Shown here: in pieces, positions 20,127-27,997 of the stretch | Numbering within the stretch: position 1 is the first letter of the stretch | How the letters are laid out: each line of letters opens with the position of its first letter | NCBI RefSeq assembly: GCF_017329605.1 | Contig: NZ_JAFMTY010000002.1 | Location: forward strand, 1-64,000 | Origin: Alicyclobacillus fructus | Lineage (GTDB): Bacteria > Bacillota > Bacilli > Alicyclobacillales > Alicyclobacillaceae | DNA: 64,000 bases | Direction: 5' to 3' | The notes under the pieces: generated by a model | Databases searched by the model: none | Seen by the model: the letters and a program-made list of their open reading frames with translations, nothing else | Told to the model about the DNA's origin: nothing | Translations under genes and position numbers: made by a program

Positions 20127-21731
20127 TCAGCCCGTCTTCTCCGCGCGCTCGTGCTCCAGCTTCCGCTGGATGTCCTGGCGCAGCACGTACTTCTGAATCT
20201 TGCCGCTCGCGGTTCGCGGCATCTCGTCGATGATCTCGAGCCGCTCCGGCCAGTAGATCTTCGCCATGCCGCGCTCGCCGAGGAAATCCGTGATGTCGCA
20301 CAGTTCCAGCCGCTTGGCGCCCGGTTTCAGTACCACGTAGGCGCAAGCGCGCTCGCCGAGCCGCTCGTCCGGCATCGCTACCACGGCCGCGTCCACGATG
20401 TCCGGGTGCTGGTACAGGAGGTCCTCAATCTCCACCACCGGGATCTTCTCGCCGCCGCGGTTGACCACGTCCTTCTTGCGGCCCGTGATGCGCAGATAGC
20501 CGTCCGCGTCGATCACGGCGAGATCGCCCGTGTCAAAGTAGCCGTCCGGCGTGAAGCTCGCCTCGTACCACTCGGGGTGGTGGAGGTAGGTGACGAACAT
20601 GGCGGGCGTCTTGACCTGAAAGTTGCCCTCGGTGCCGGGCGGGAGCTCGCGGCCCTCGTCGTCCACCACGCGGATCTGCATGCCGTCGAGCACGCGCCCG
20701 TCCGTGCCCCAGAGTTTCTCCGGCGGATCCGACGGCCGGCCGACGGTGACGAGGCACGATTCGGTGGACCCCCATGCGCCGACGATGGTGCATTGAAGCT
20801 TTTCGCGCGCCTCCTGCGCGAGCTGCCGCGGGATGGCGGCGCCGGTGGCGATGAAGAGCCGAAGACCCTTAGACGGCCTGTCCGCGCGGGTGATGTCGGA
20901 GAGAAACGGCATCGCGGCCTGGACGAACGTCGCGCCGTGCTCCTCGATGGCCGCGCGCGCCTTGTCCACGTCCCAGATGGCGTGATAAATTCCCGGGGCC
21001 CCAATATAGAAGGAAACGAGCATTCCGTAGAGAAATCCTGTCTGGTGAGCGGTCGGGGAGGGCACCCAGATCCGGTCCTTCGACGTGAGCCCGAGCGTGC
21101 GCGTGTGGATGAGAAGCGCCTCGGAAAGCGTCCGGTGCGTGTGCAGCACGCCCTTCGGTTCGCCGGTGGTGCCGGATGTGTATAGAAGCTGCGAGTGGCT
21201 ATCCGGCCCAGGACGTCTCGCCGAAAGCGCCTCCTTCGCCGCCTCGGCGTCTGCCTCCGGCGCGAGGAGTCCGCCGAGATCGGACGAAAGCGGGGCGTAC
21301 GGGGCCATCGGCAGGATGAGCGCGTGTTCGACGCGCGGCGCTTCCTTCAAGACGCTCTCGACCAACGGCCGGTAGTCGAAGCGGCGGAACGCGTCCGGCG
21401 CGATGAAGACGCGGCTCTCGGACGAGTTGAGGATGAAGGCCACCTCGCGCTCGCGGAGCTGGGGCAGGATGGGGCACGGCGTGGCGCCCACCTTCCAGAT
21501 GGCGAGCGTCAGCGCCACAAACGGCCATCCGCTCGGAAGCTGATACGCCACGGCCTCGCCGGGCTTGACGTCGAGCTGAAGCAGGCGCGCCGCGATGCGC
21601 GCCGCAAGCCGGTCGAGCTCCGCGTAGGTGAGCATGACGGGCTCGTCGCCGGAGAGATCGATGACGGCCATCTGCTCCGGATGGTCGCGCAGGGTGGTTT
21701 CGAACTGATCCAAGAACAAAGGAGCGCTCAC
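20127..21731 (-). CDS. Acyl-CoA synthetase (AMP-forming carboxylate--CoA ligase)
   Basis: The enzyme activates a carboxylic acid to its CoA thioester via an acyl-adenylate. In the 534-residue protein the ATP-binding P-loop LLYTSGTTGEPKGVLHTH, the adenylate motifs AWGSTES and YFDTGDLAVIDADGYLRITGRKKD, and the C-terminal lysine region PRTASGKIQKYVLR are all present. The frame is open to 21893, but GTG 21731 has GGAAAGGGG at proper spacing and gives the normal N-terminus, so it is preferred. It is the first gene of the minus-strand operon with the acyl-CoA dehydrogenase and DAHP synthase. Shikimate or a derived cyclohexene carboxylate is a reasonable substrate guess from context. Confidence 0.92.
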   Translation of the reverse strand: MSAPLFLDQFETTLRDHPEQMAVIDLSGDEPVMLTYAELDRLAARIAARLLQLDVKPGEAVAYQLPSGWPFVALTLAIWKVGATPCPILPQLREREVAFILNSSESRVFIAPDAFRRFDYRPLVESVLKEAPRVEHALILPMAPYAPLSSDLGGLLAPEADAEAAKEALSARRPGPDSHSQLLYTSGTTGEPKGVLHTHRTLSEALLIHTRTLGLTSKDRIWVPSPTAHQTGFLYGMLVSFYIGAPGIYHAIWDVDKARAAIEEHGATFVQAAMPFLSDITRADRPSKGLRLFIATGAAIPRQLAQEAREKLQCTIVGAWGSTESCLVTVGRPSDPPEKLWGTDGRVLDGMQIRVVDDEGRELPPGTEGNFQVKTPAMFVTYLHHPEWYEASFTPDGYFDTGDLAVIDADGYLRITGRKKDVVNRGGEKIPVVEIEDLLYQHPDIVDAAVVAMPDERLGERACAYVVLKPGAKRLELCDITDFLGERGMAKIYWPERLEIIDEMPRTASGKIQKYVLRQDIQRKLEHERAEKTG

Positions 21732-21761
21732 GGGCGCCGCCCCTTTCCGCACAAAATTCGT

Positions 21762-21839
21762 ACCTGGTGATAAGCATTCTATCACCGCTCGGTCGACGGA
21801 TTCAATACCAGGTGTTAATATCAGCTTATAAGACCAGGT
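21762..21839. repeat. Three ACCAGGT boxes in the divergent promoter region
   Basis: ACCAGGT occurs at 21807-21813 and 21833-21839 on the plus strand and inverted (ACCTGGT) at 21762-21768, adjoining the 21-bp palindrome. The two plus-strand copies are 26 bp apart and extend to ACCAGGTG. They may be additional regulator sites controlling the plus-strand operon that begins at 21892. Confidence 0.5.
21766..21786. promoter_or_regulatory. Palindromic operator overlapping the CoA ligase promoter
   Basis: GGTGATA-N7-TATCACC is a perfect inverted repeat with 7-bp arms. It covers the minus-strand -10 hexamer TAGAAT (21776-21781); a TTGAAT -35 lies 18 bp upstream at 21800-21805. A repressor bound here would block the CoA ligase operon. 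The spacing is typical of dimeric TetR- or FadR-type regulators, but no such regulator gene lies in the cluster. Confidence 0.65.
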
Positions 21840-21891
21840 GCGAAAACATGCGTGCCGCGCGGGACGTGCGCGGCCGGGACGAGGTGACATC

Positions 21892-23901
21892 ATGCCAGAG
21901 AGATGGATGAAACGGCGCTATGAAGCGCTGGCCCAGCCGGGGAAGATTGGTTCACTGGAGCTTCCGCACCGCATTCTCATGGGCTCCATGCACATGGGCC
22001 TCGAGCACGACGACGACGAGATGATGGCGCGCCTGTGCGCCTTTTACCGCGAGCGCGCGCTGGGGGGCGCGGCGCTCATCATCACGGGCGGCGCGTGCGT
22101 GCTGCCGGAGGGCGGCGGCCACATGTTTGTGCTCACGAACCCGCGCCACGTGGAGCGGCTGGCGCAACTGCCGAAGGCCGTGCACGAGGTCGGCGGGCGC
22201 ATCGCCCTTCAGCTCTACCACGCCGGGCGGTATGCGTTTTCAGGGGAGATTGGCCAGCAGGCGGTGGCGCCAAGCCCGCTTCCGTCTCGGCTCACGCGCG
22301 AGACGCCCCGCGAGATGACCTTGGAGGACATCCGCCGTACCATCGAGGGCTATGCGAACGCGGCGCGGACCGCGAAGGAGATCGGCTTTGACGCCATCGA
22401 GATCATGGGCTCGGAAGGCTATCTGCTCAACCAATTCCTGTCGCCGATTACCAACCACCGCGACGACGAGTACGGCGGCGACTTCGAGCGGCGCATGCGC
22501 CTGCCCATCGAGGTGGTGCAGGCGGCGCGCGCGGCCGTGGGGCAGGAATTTCCCATCATCTTCCGCATGTCCGGGCTCGACTGCATGCCCGGGAGCACCA
22601 CGGAGGAGGAGACGCTCCGCTTCGCCCAGGCGCTTGAGAAGGCCGGGGTGGACGCGCTCAACGTCGGCATCGGGTGGCACGAGGCGGCCGTGCCCACGGT
22701 GCAGCAGGTGGTGCCGCGCGGCGGGTTCGCGGCCGTGGCGGCGGCGGTGCGCCAGCGTGTGACAGTGCCCGTCATGGCGGCCAACCGCCTGAACGTCCCC
22801 GAGGTGGCCAACGAGCTCGTGGCCGACGGCTTCCTCGACTTCATCGCGCCGGCAAGGCCCTGGCTCGCCGACGCGGAGTTCGCGAAGAAGATCCTCGAGG
22901 GCGATCGCGACGGCCTCAACGTCTGCATCGCCTGCAACCAGTCGTGCCTCGATCACACGCTCGTGAAACCGTACCGCGTGGTGAGCTGCCTCGTCAACCC
23001 GCGCGCGGGCGAGGAGGCGCTGAGGCCGCGCGTCAAGGCGCCCGTCAGGCGGCGCGTCGCGGTGGTGGGCGGAGGTCCGGCCGGGCTCGAGGCGGCGCGC
23101 GCGGCGGCGGAGCGCGGGCACGAGGTCACGCTGTTCGAGCGAGACAAGGAACTCGGCGGGCAGTTCCGCCTCGCCTCGCGCATCCCGGGCAAGGACGAGT
23201 TTCTGGAGACGATTCGGTATTATGAGGTCATGCTTGAACGCTTGGGCGTGACTGTTACAATGCAGACAGAGCCGAGCCTGGACCAGCTCGCCGCGTTCGA
23301 CGACGTGATCGTCGCCGTGGGCGTCAAGCCGAAGGCGCCGGGGATCCCAGGCGAGGACCTGCCGCACGTGGTGTCGTACCAGGATCTGCTTCTGGGCCGC
23401 GTGCAGCCGGGTCGGAACATCGTCATTCTCGGCGCGGGCGGCATCGGCTGTGACGTCGCCGTGTTCCTCGGCACGAGGCGCCGCATGGAGCCCGAGGCGG
23501 AGGCATTTTTCGAGGAGCAGGGTTTGCCCGTGCCGAAGCCCATCGAGCGCACGGTGACCATGCTCGCCAGGAGCGATCGCATCGGGCGCGGCATTGGCCG
23601 CAGCACGCGCTGGGTCGTGCGCCAGGAGATGCAGCGGCTCGGCGTGAACGTCATTCCCAACGTGGTCATGCGCGAGATCACGCCGGAGGGCGTGCGCATC
23701 GAGCGCGAGGGCCGCGAGGAACTGGTCCGCGCGGATCAGGTCGTGCTCTGCACTGGACAGGTGCCGCAGGACACGGCGTGGACCGAGAAGCTTCCTTCGC
23801 ACGTGCGCGTGCACGTCGTCGGCGGCGCGAAGGACAGCCGCGACATCAACGCGGCGCGCGCCATCCGCGAAGCTTGGATGGCCGCCTATGACATTGGATG
23901 A
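21892..23901 (+). CDS. FadH-type 2,4-dienoyl-CoA reductase-like flavoenzyme (OYE family, FMN/FAD/4Fe-4S)
   Basis: This 669-residue protein combines an N-terminal Old Yellow Enzyme barrel (FMN), a four-cysteine cluster CIACNQSC-x11-C (about residues 345-365) that binds 4Fe-4S, and a C-terminal Rossmann region with VAVVGGGPAGLEAA and ILGAGGIGCDVA for FAD and NAD(P)H. That is the full FadH architecture. It reduces conjugated double bonds in acyl-CoAs. ATG 21892 has GAGGTGAC upstream; the longer frame from 21838 would run through the operator region. As first gene of the plus-strand operon it could reduce a cyclohexadienyl-CoA made from shikimate. Ordinary dienoyl-CoA degradation is the alternative. 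Confidence 0.9.
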   Translation: MPERWMKRRYEALAQPGKIGSLELPHRILMGSMHMGLEHDDDEMMARLCAFYRERALGGAALIITGGACVLPEGGGHMFVLTNPRHVERLAQLPKAVHEVGGRIALQLYHAGRYAFSGEIGQQAVAPSPLPSRLTRETPREMTLEDIRRTIEGYANAARTAKEIGFDAIEIMGSEGYLLNQFLSPITNHRDDEYGGDFERRMRLPIEVVQAARAAVGQEFPIIFRMSGLDCMPGSTTEEETLRFAQALEKAGVDALNVGIGWHEAAVPTVQQVVPRGGFAAVAAAVRQRVTVPVMAANRLNVPEVANELVADGFLDFIAPARPWLADAEFAKKILEGDRDGLNVCIACNQSCLDHTLVKPYRVVSCLVNPRAGEEALRPRVKAPVRRRVAVVGGGPAGLEAARAAAERGHEVTLFERDKELGGQFRLASRIPGKDEFLETIRYYEVMLERLGVTVTMQTEPSLDQLAAFDDVIVAVGVKPKAPGIPGEDLPHVVSYQDLLLGRVQPGRNIVILGAGGIGCDVAVFLGTRRRMEPEAEAFFEEQGLPVPKPIERTVTMLARSDRIGRGIGRSTRWVVRQEMQRLGVNVIPNVVMREITPEGVRIEREGREELVRADQVVLCTGQVPQDTAWTEKLPSHVRVHVVGGAKDSRDINAARAIREAWMAAYDIG

Positions 23902-23919
23902 GCCGGGGAGGCGAAACGG

Positions 23920-24699
23920 TTGTTACTCGAGGGAAAACGGGCATTCATCACCGGATCGAGCCGCAGCATCGGCCGCGCCATCGCCATTCAGATGGCCAAG
24001 CACGGCGCGGACGTGGTGGTCCACTACCGCCGCCAGCCGGAAGAGGCGGAGGCGACGGCGCAGGCGATTCGCGATCTCGGCCGCCGGGCGTTCGTCGTCA
24101 AGGCGGAGCTCGAGAGCCAGGACGAGCTCAACCAGGCGTTTGACCAGATTGAGCGCGAATTCGGCGATCTCGACATCTTCGTCGCGAACGCCGCCGCGTC
24201 GGCGTTCAAGCCCATCGAGCAACTGAAGGACTACCACCTCGATCGCACGTACCGGGTCGTGATCCACAGCACGGTGTTCGCGGCGCAGCGCGTCATCCCC
24301 ATGATGGAGCGCCGCGGCGGTGGGCGGATCATCACCATGTCGAGCATGGGCAGCCAGTTCACGCTGCCTAACTACGCGACGCTCGGCACGGCGAAGGCGG
24401 CGCTCGAGGCGCTCACCCGGTACCTCGCCCGCGAGGCGGCGCCGAAGAACATCACAGTCAACGCCATCAACCCGGGCGTCGTCGACACCGAGTCGGCCCG
24501 CTTCTACGGAGCGGATCACTACGATGCCTACCGCCGCGACGTCGAGGCGCACACGCCGCTCGGGCGCCTCGCGTCGCCGGAAGAAGTGGCGGACGTCGCC
24601 GTGTTTCTCGCGAGCGATCTCAGCCGCTTCGTCACCGGCCAGGTCATCTGGGTGGACGGCGGCCTGACGCTCCTCACGGGCGGCTTTGAAAGCTTTTGA
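23920..24699 (+). CDS. SDR-family enoyl-thioester reductase (FabL/ChcA-like)
   Basis: A 259-residue short-chain dehydrogenase fold with the nucleotide motif TGSSRSIGRA (residues 11-20) and an active site Tyr152-x6-Lys159 (YATLGTAK). The six-residue spacing is typical of enoyl reductases such as FabI and FabL, whereas ordinary SDR oxidoreductases have Y-x3-K. It is therefore predicted to reduce an enoyl-ACP or enoyl-CoA double bond. TTG 23920 follows GGGGAGGCG and is 18 bp behind the OYE gene. The SDR enzyme ChcA of Streptomyces collinus, which reduces 1-cyclohexenylcarbonyl-CoA, is the functional parallel suggested by context. A plain FabL role in fatty acid synthesis is the alternative. Confidence 0.85.
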   Translation: MLLEGKRAFITGSSRSIGRAIAIQMAKHGADVVVHYRRQPEEAEATAQAIRDLGRRAFVVKAELESQDELNQAFDQIEREFGDLDIFVANAAASAFKPIEQLKDYHLDRTYRVVIHSTVFAAQRVIPMMERRGGGRIITMSSMGSQFTLPNYATLGTAKAALEALTRYLAREAAPKNITVNAINPGVVDTESARFYGADHYDAYRRDVEAHTPLGRLASPEEVADVAVFLASDLSRFVTGQVIWVDGGLTLLTGGFESF

Positions 24700-24747
24700 A
24701 CGCTTTTGAACGCACAACTCTGACCTTCTGAACAAAGGAGATGCGAC

Positions 24748-25002
24748 ATGGCAACGTTGAGCAGGGAAGATATCGAGGCGCGCGTGCGCAAGGTGGTCGC
24801 GAGCCAGCTGCAGGTGAGCGAATCCGAAGTGAAGCCGGACAGCCTCTTTGTGGACGATCTCGGCGCGGATTCGCTGGATCTCACCGAGCTTGCCGTCGCG
24901 TTTGAGGACGAGTTCGACATCGAGATCCCCGAGGCCGACTTCGGCCAGCTTTCGACGGTGGCGGGCGTGGTCGACTACATCGAGCGCCGCCTGGCCGAAT
25001 GA
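24748..25002 (+). CDS. Acyl carrier protein
   Basis: The 84-residue acidic protein has the phosphopantetheine attachment site LGADSLDLTEL, with Ser42 as the modified residue, and the helix-rich ACP pattern (DLGADSLDLTELAVAFEDEF, then STVAGVVDYIE). AAAGGAG precedes the ATG. It sits between the enoyl reductase and a second CoA ligase rather than in a fab operon, so it is probably dedicated to this pathway, for example to load the special starter acyl group or carry it during reduction. The normal housekeeping AcpP would be expected elsewhere in the genome. Confidence 0.93.
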   Translation: MATLSREDIEARVRKVVASQLQVSESEVKPDSLFVDDLGADSLDLTELAVAFEDEFDIEIPEADFGQLSTVAGVVDYIERRLAE

Positions 25003-25034
25003 CGGCGCTAACTCCCTGAAGTGGAGGCGTGGCG

Positions 25035-26693
25035 ATGTTTGACTTTCCGGGCCGCACGCTGAGCGAAGAGCGTGCGAAGCTGTACTTCGAAAAGGGCTAT
25101 TGGACAAAGGAGTCGTTTGTCGACGTCTTTTACGAAGATGTCAAGAAGTATCCGCAGTTTGTCCACCGAGACGAGACGCGCGAGGCGACGTACGAGCAGC
25201 TGTGGTGGGAGATTGAGTCCGTGGCGGCAAGCCTGTACGAGATGGGCGTGCGCAAGGGGGACACCGTCGCCCTGCAGCTGCCGAACGCCCTCGACTACGT
25301 CGTGGCCGTGTTCGCGGCCGCACGCATCGGCGCCATCGGCGTGTCGCTGCAAATCGATCTCGGCCGCCAGGCCATCATCTCGAGCATGCGCACGTCTCGG
25401 GCGAAGGTGTGGATCATCGCGGATTATTTCCGCGGCGAGTCGCTCTACGACATGGCCGTGAGCCTGAAGCCGGAGCTTCCGGATCTCGCGCACATCGTCG
25501 TCCAGAGCGACGCCGAAAGGGCGCCTGAGGGCGCGACGACGTTTGCGAGCCTGCGCGAGGCCGGCAAGCAGCTTTCGGAAGCCGAGCTTGCGGCCAATAA
25601 GCCGGAGCCCCTCGATGCGTTCCTGATGGTGTTCACCTCCGGTACCACCGGATCGCCGAAGGGCGTGGTGCACCTGCACGCCAATTACCTGTGGGCCGCG
25701 CGCGCGTACGCGAAGAACTTCGGCTATCAGCCGGGCGAGGCCGTGCTCTGTCTCGCGCCGATTTGCCACCAGACCGGCATGCTCGCAGGCGTCATGATGA
25801 CCGTCGCGAGCGGCGGGCGGATCATGCTGCTCGACAGGTTTTCCGCGAGCCGCGTGATCGACTGGATTGAGAAGTACAAGCCGTCGTACTTGGTGGGCGC
25901 GCCGCCGCACGTCATCCACGTCGCCAACGCACCGAACCTCAAGCAGGCGGACACCTCGAGCGTCAAGCTGTTCATCTACGCGGGAGCCCCGGTGCCGAAG
26001 GCCGTGCTCGAGCAACTTCAGCGCGACAGCGGCATCAAGGTCGGGTGCATGTTCGGCTGGACGGAAGGCTTCCTCGCGACTGCGACGCGCCCGGACGATC
26101 CGCTCGAGGCGCTGTCGTCCACCGTCGGCTTTGTCATCCCAGGCACGGAGGTCCGGCTCGTGGACGAGGAGGGCCGCGACGTGAAGCCGGGCGAGCCGGG
26201 CGAGATGTGGGCGCGCGGGCCGAATTTCAGCGCGGGGTACTATCACAATCCGGAGGCGGCGCACCGCCAGTGGGACGAGGAAGGCTGGTTCCATTCGGGC
26301 GACATCCTGCGCCAGGACGAGAACGGGCGGTTCATCTTCATCGCCAGGGCGGACGACATCATCAACCGCGGCGGCACGAAGATCGATCCGAAGACGGTCG
26401 AGGACGCCATCTCCAAGCACGAGGCCGTGCAGAACGTGGCCGTGGTCGGCGCGCCGGATCCCACGCTCGGCCAGCAGACGGTGGCCTGCGTCATCCTCAA
26501 GGAGGGCGCGAAGCCGTTCACGCTGAAGGAGCTGCGCGAATTCCTCGCGGCGCAGGGGCTCGCGAAGTTCCAGTTCCCGGACAGGCTCGAATTCATGACC
26601 GAGTTCCCGCAGACGCATTCCGGCAAGATCAAGAAGAAAGATTTGCGCGAGCGGTTTCGGCTCGAGGCCGAGGGCAAAGAGGCCAACGTGTGA
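25035..26693 (+). CDS. Acyl-CoA/acyl-ACP synthetase (AMP-binding)
   Basis: The 552-residue adenylate-forming enzyme has MVFTSGTTGSPKGVVHLH (P-loop), FGWTEG, GWFHSGDILRQDENGRFIFIARADD, NRGGTKIDPKTVED and THSGKIKKKDLRERF with the catalytic lysine. It differs clearly from the ligase at 20127. GTGGAGG lies 7 bp before ATG 25035 and only one base from the alternative GTG at 25029, so the ATG is preferred. The adjoining ACP gene raises the possibility that it charges that ACP. A conventional CoA ligase for a cyclic or aromatic acid is equally compatible with the sequence. Confidence 0.9.
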   Translation: MFDFPGRTLSEERAKLYFEKGYWTKESFVDVFYEDVKKYPQFVHRDETREATYEQLWWEIESVAASLYEMGVRKGDTVALQLPNALDYVVAVFAAARIGAIGVSLQIDLGRQAIISSMRTSRAKVWIIADYFRGESLYDMAVSLKPELPDLAHIVVQSDAERAPEGATTFASLREAGKQLSEAELAANKPEPLDAFLMVFTSGTTGSPKGVVHLHANYLWAARAYAKNFGYQPGEAVLCLAPICHQTGMLAGVMMTVASGGRIMLLDRFSASRVIDWIEKYKPSYLVGAPPHVIHVANAPNLKQADTSSVKLFIYAGAPVPKAVLEQLQRDSGIKVGCMFGWTEGFLATATRPDDPLEALSSTVGFVIPGTEVRLVDEEGRDVKPGEPGEMWARGPNFSAGYYHNPEAAHRQWDEEGWFHSGDILRQDENGRFIFIARADDIINRGGTKIDPKTVEDAISKHEAVQNVAVVGAPDPTLGQQTVACVILKEGAKPFTLKELREFLAAQGLAKFQFPDRLEFMTEFPQTHSGKIKKKDLRERFRLEAEGKEANV

Positions 26694-26696
26694 GCC

Positions 26697-26730
26697 GTGG
26701 GGCGCCCGCCGGACTTCGCGGGTGCCCCAC
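26697..26730 (+). terminator. Strong intercistronic hairpin between CoA ligase and acyl-CoA dehydrogenase genes
   Basis: GTGGGGC-G-CCCGC pairs with GCGGG-T-GCCCCAC over 13 bp including one G-U pair, around an 8-base loop, directly after the ligase stop. No T-run follows, so it may act as a partial terminator or as an mRNA processing or stability element within the operon. Confidence 0.5.
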
Positions 26731-26769
26731 TCGGTTCGATGAGAAGGGATCGTTCTGGGAGGATCGTGC

Positions 26770-27996
26770 ATGGACATCTTGAACCCGTCGGCGCGGGACG
26801 CCATCGCGCCGTCGTTTCCTTCGTATGACGCCGATCTCGTCGCGCGCGCGAACGAGATCCGAAACCGGGTGATTCAGTTTCGCGAAGAGGAAGGCGCCGA
26901 GTGGGGCGCGCAAATCGAGCGCGACGAGCGCATCCCCGAGGCGCTGTGGGCGCGGATCCGGGAGCTTGGCTTCCACAAGCTGACGCAGCCCAAGTGGGTG
27001 GGCGGCGAAGGGCTGCCCCTCGGCCTCTACTTCCCCATCCTCGAGGAAGTCTCGCACATGCACGGCACCATCCGCATGATGGTGCACGCGTACAACAGCA
27101 TCTGGCGCACGGTCGCCCAGGGCACGCGCGAGCAGCAGGCCTACTGGCTCGGGAAGCTCGTGAACGAGGGCGCGCTCGTCGCGTTTGCGCTCACTGAGCC
27201 GGACAACGGCACGGGCATCGATCTGCGCACCATCGCGACCTACGAGAACGGCAAGTTCGTGTTGAACGGCCGCAAGCACCTCATCACCTTCGCCGAGGAG
27301 GCGGCGGTCATCGCCGTGATCGCGAAGATGGAAGGCGGCGCGGGTCGCACGGGGCTGACGGCGTTCCTCGTGCCGCAGGGCCGCAAGGGCATGAAACTGA
27401 CGCCCATGCCGCACATGATGGGCGACAAGGGCTGCTCGCACGCCATCATCGAGTTTGACAACTGCGAAGTTGGCGAGGACGAGGTGCTCGGCGAGATCGG
27501 CGAGGGCTTCGGCGTGGCCGTGCGCGGCTTTTTGGATCAGAGCCGCGCCTGCATCGCGCAGAGCGCCGTGGGCCTCGCGCAGGAGGCGCTCGACCGCGCG
27601 CTCGATCACGTCCGGCGCCGCACCACGTTCGGCAAGGCGCTCGCGAGCCGTCAGGCGGTGCAGATGCGGCTGGCGGAGATGCAGATTGCGATTCAGGGGG
27701 CGCGGCTCCTCTGCCTCGACGCGGCGTACAAGTACGATCAGGGCCGCGACATCTCGCTGGAAGCCGCCATCGCGAAGGCGAACGCCATCCGCATGGTGGG
27801 CGAGGTGACGGACGGGGCGCTCTCGCTCTACGGGGGCATTGGCTACGCGGTGACAAGCCCCGTCGAACGCCTGTACCGCGACGCGCGGTCGCTCTGGTTC
27901 GAGGAGGGCACCCTCGAGATGCAGAAGATGACCATCGCGGAGGCGCTCCTCACCGAGGCGCGCCGGCGCGAGCGGGCGCAGAAGAGGGCCGAGTGA
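26770..27996 (+). CDS. Acyl-CoA dehydrogenase family protein
   Basis: This 408-residue flavoprotein is paralogous to the one at 18951. It shows AFALTEPDNGTGIDLRT in the beta domain, VRRRTTFGKALASRQAVQ in the FAD/dimer helix region and the C-terminal active-site segment LWFEEGTLEMQKMT with the expected catalytic Glu. ATG 26770 is preceded by GGGAGGATC. The gene ends two bases before the alcohol dehydrogenase start. Having one acyl-CoA dehydrogenase in each divergent operon suggests two different oxidation or desaturation steps on a ring-bearing acyl-CoA. Confidence 0.92.
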   Translation: MDILNPSARDAIAPSFPSYDADLVARANEIRNRVIQFREEEGAEWGAQIERDERIPEALWARIRELGFHKLTQPKWVGGEGLPLGLYFPILEEVSHMHGTIRMMVHAYNSIWRTVAQGTREQQAYWLGKLVNEGALVAFALTEPDNGTGIDLRTIATYENGKFVLNGRKHLITFAEEAAVIAVIAKMEGGAGRTGLTAFLVPQGRKGMKLTPMPHMMGDKGCSHAIIEFDNCEVGEDEVLGEIGEGFGVAVRGFLDQSRACIAQSAVGLAQEALDRALDHVRRRTTFGKALASRQAVQMRLAEMQIAIQGARLLCLDAAYKYDQGRDISLEAAIAKANAIRMVGEVTDGALSLYGGIGYAVTSPVERLYRDARSLWFEEGTLEMQKMTIAEALLTEARRRERAQKRAE

Positions 27997-27997
27997 C

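Noticed and set aside
19113-21185. 690-residue open frame on the plus strand
   Set aside because: Antisense to the acyl-CoA dehydrogenase and CoA ligase genes; Arg/His/Leu-rich composition and no recognisable motif.
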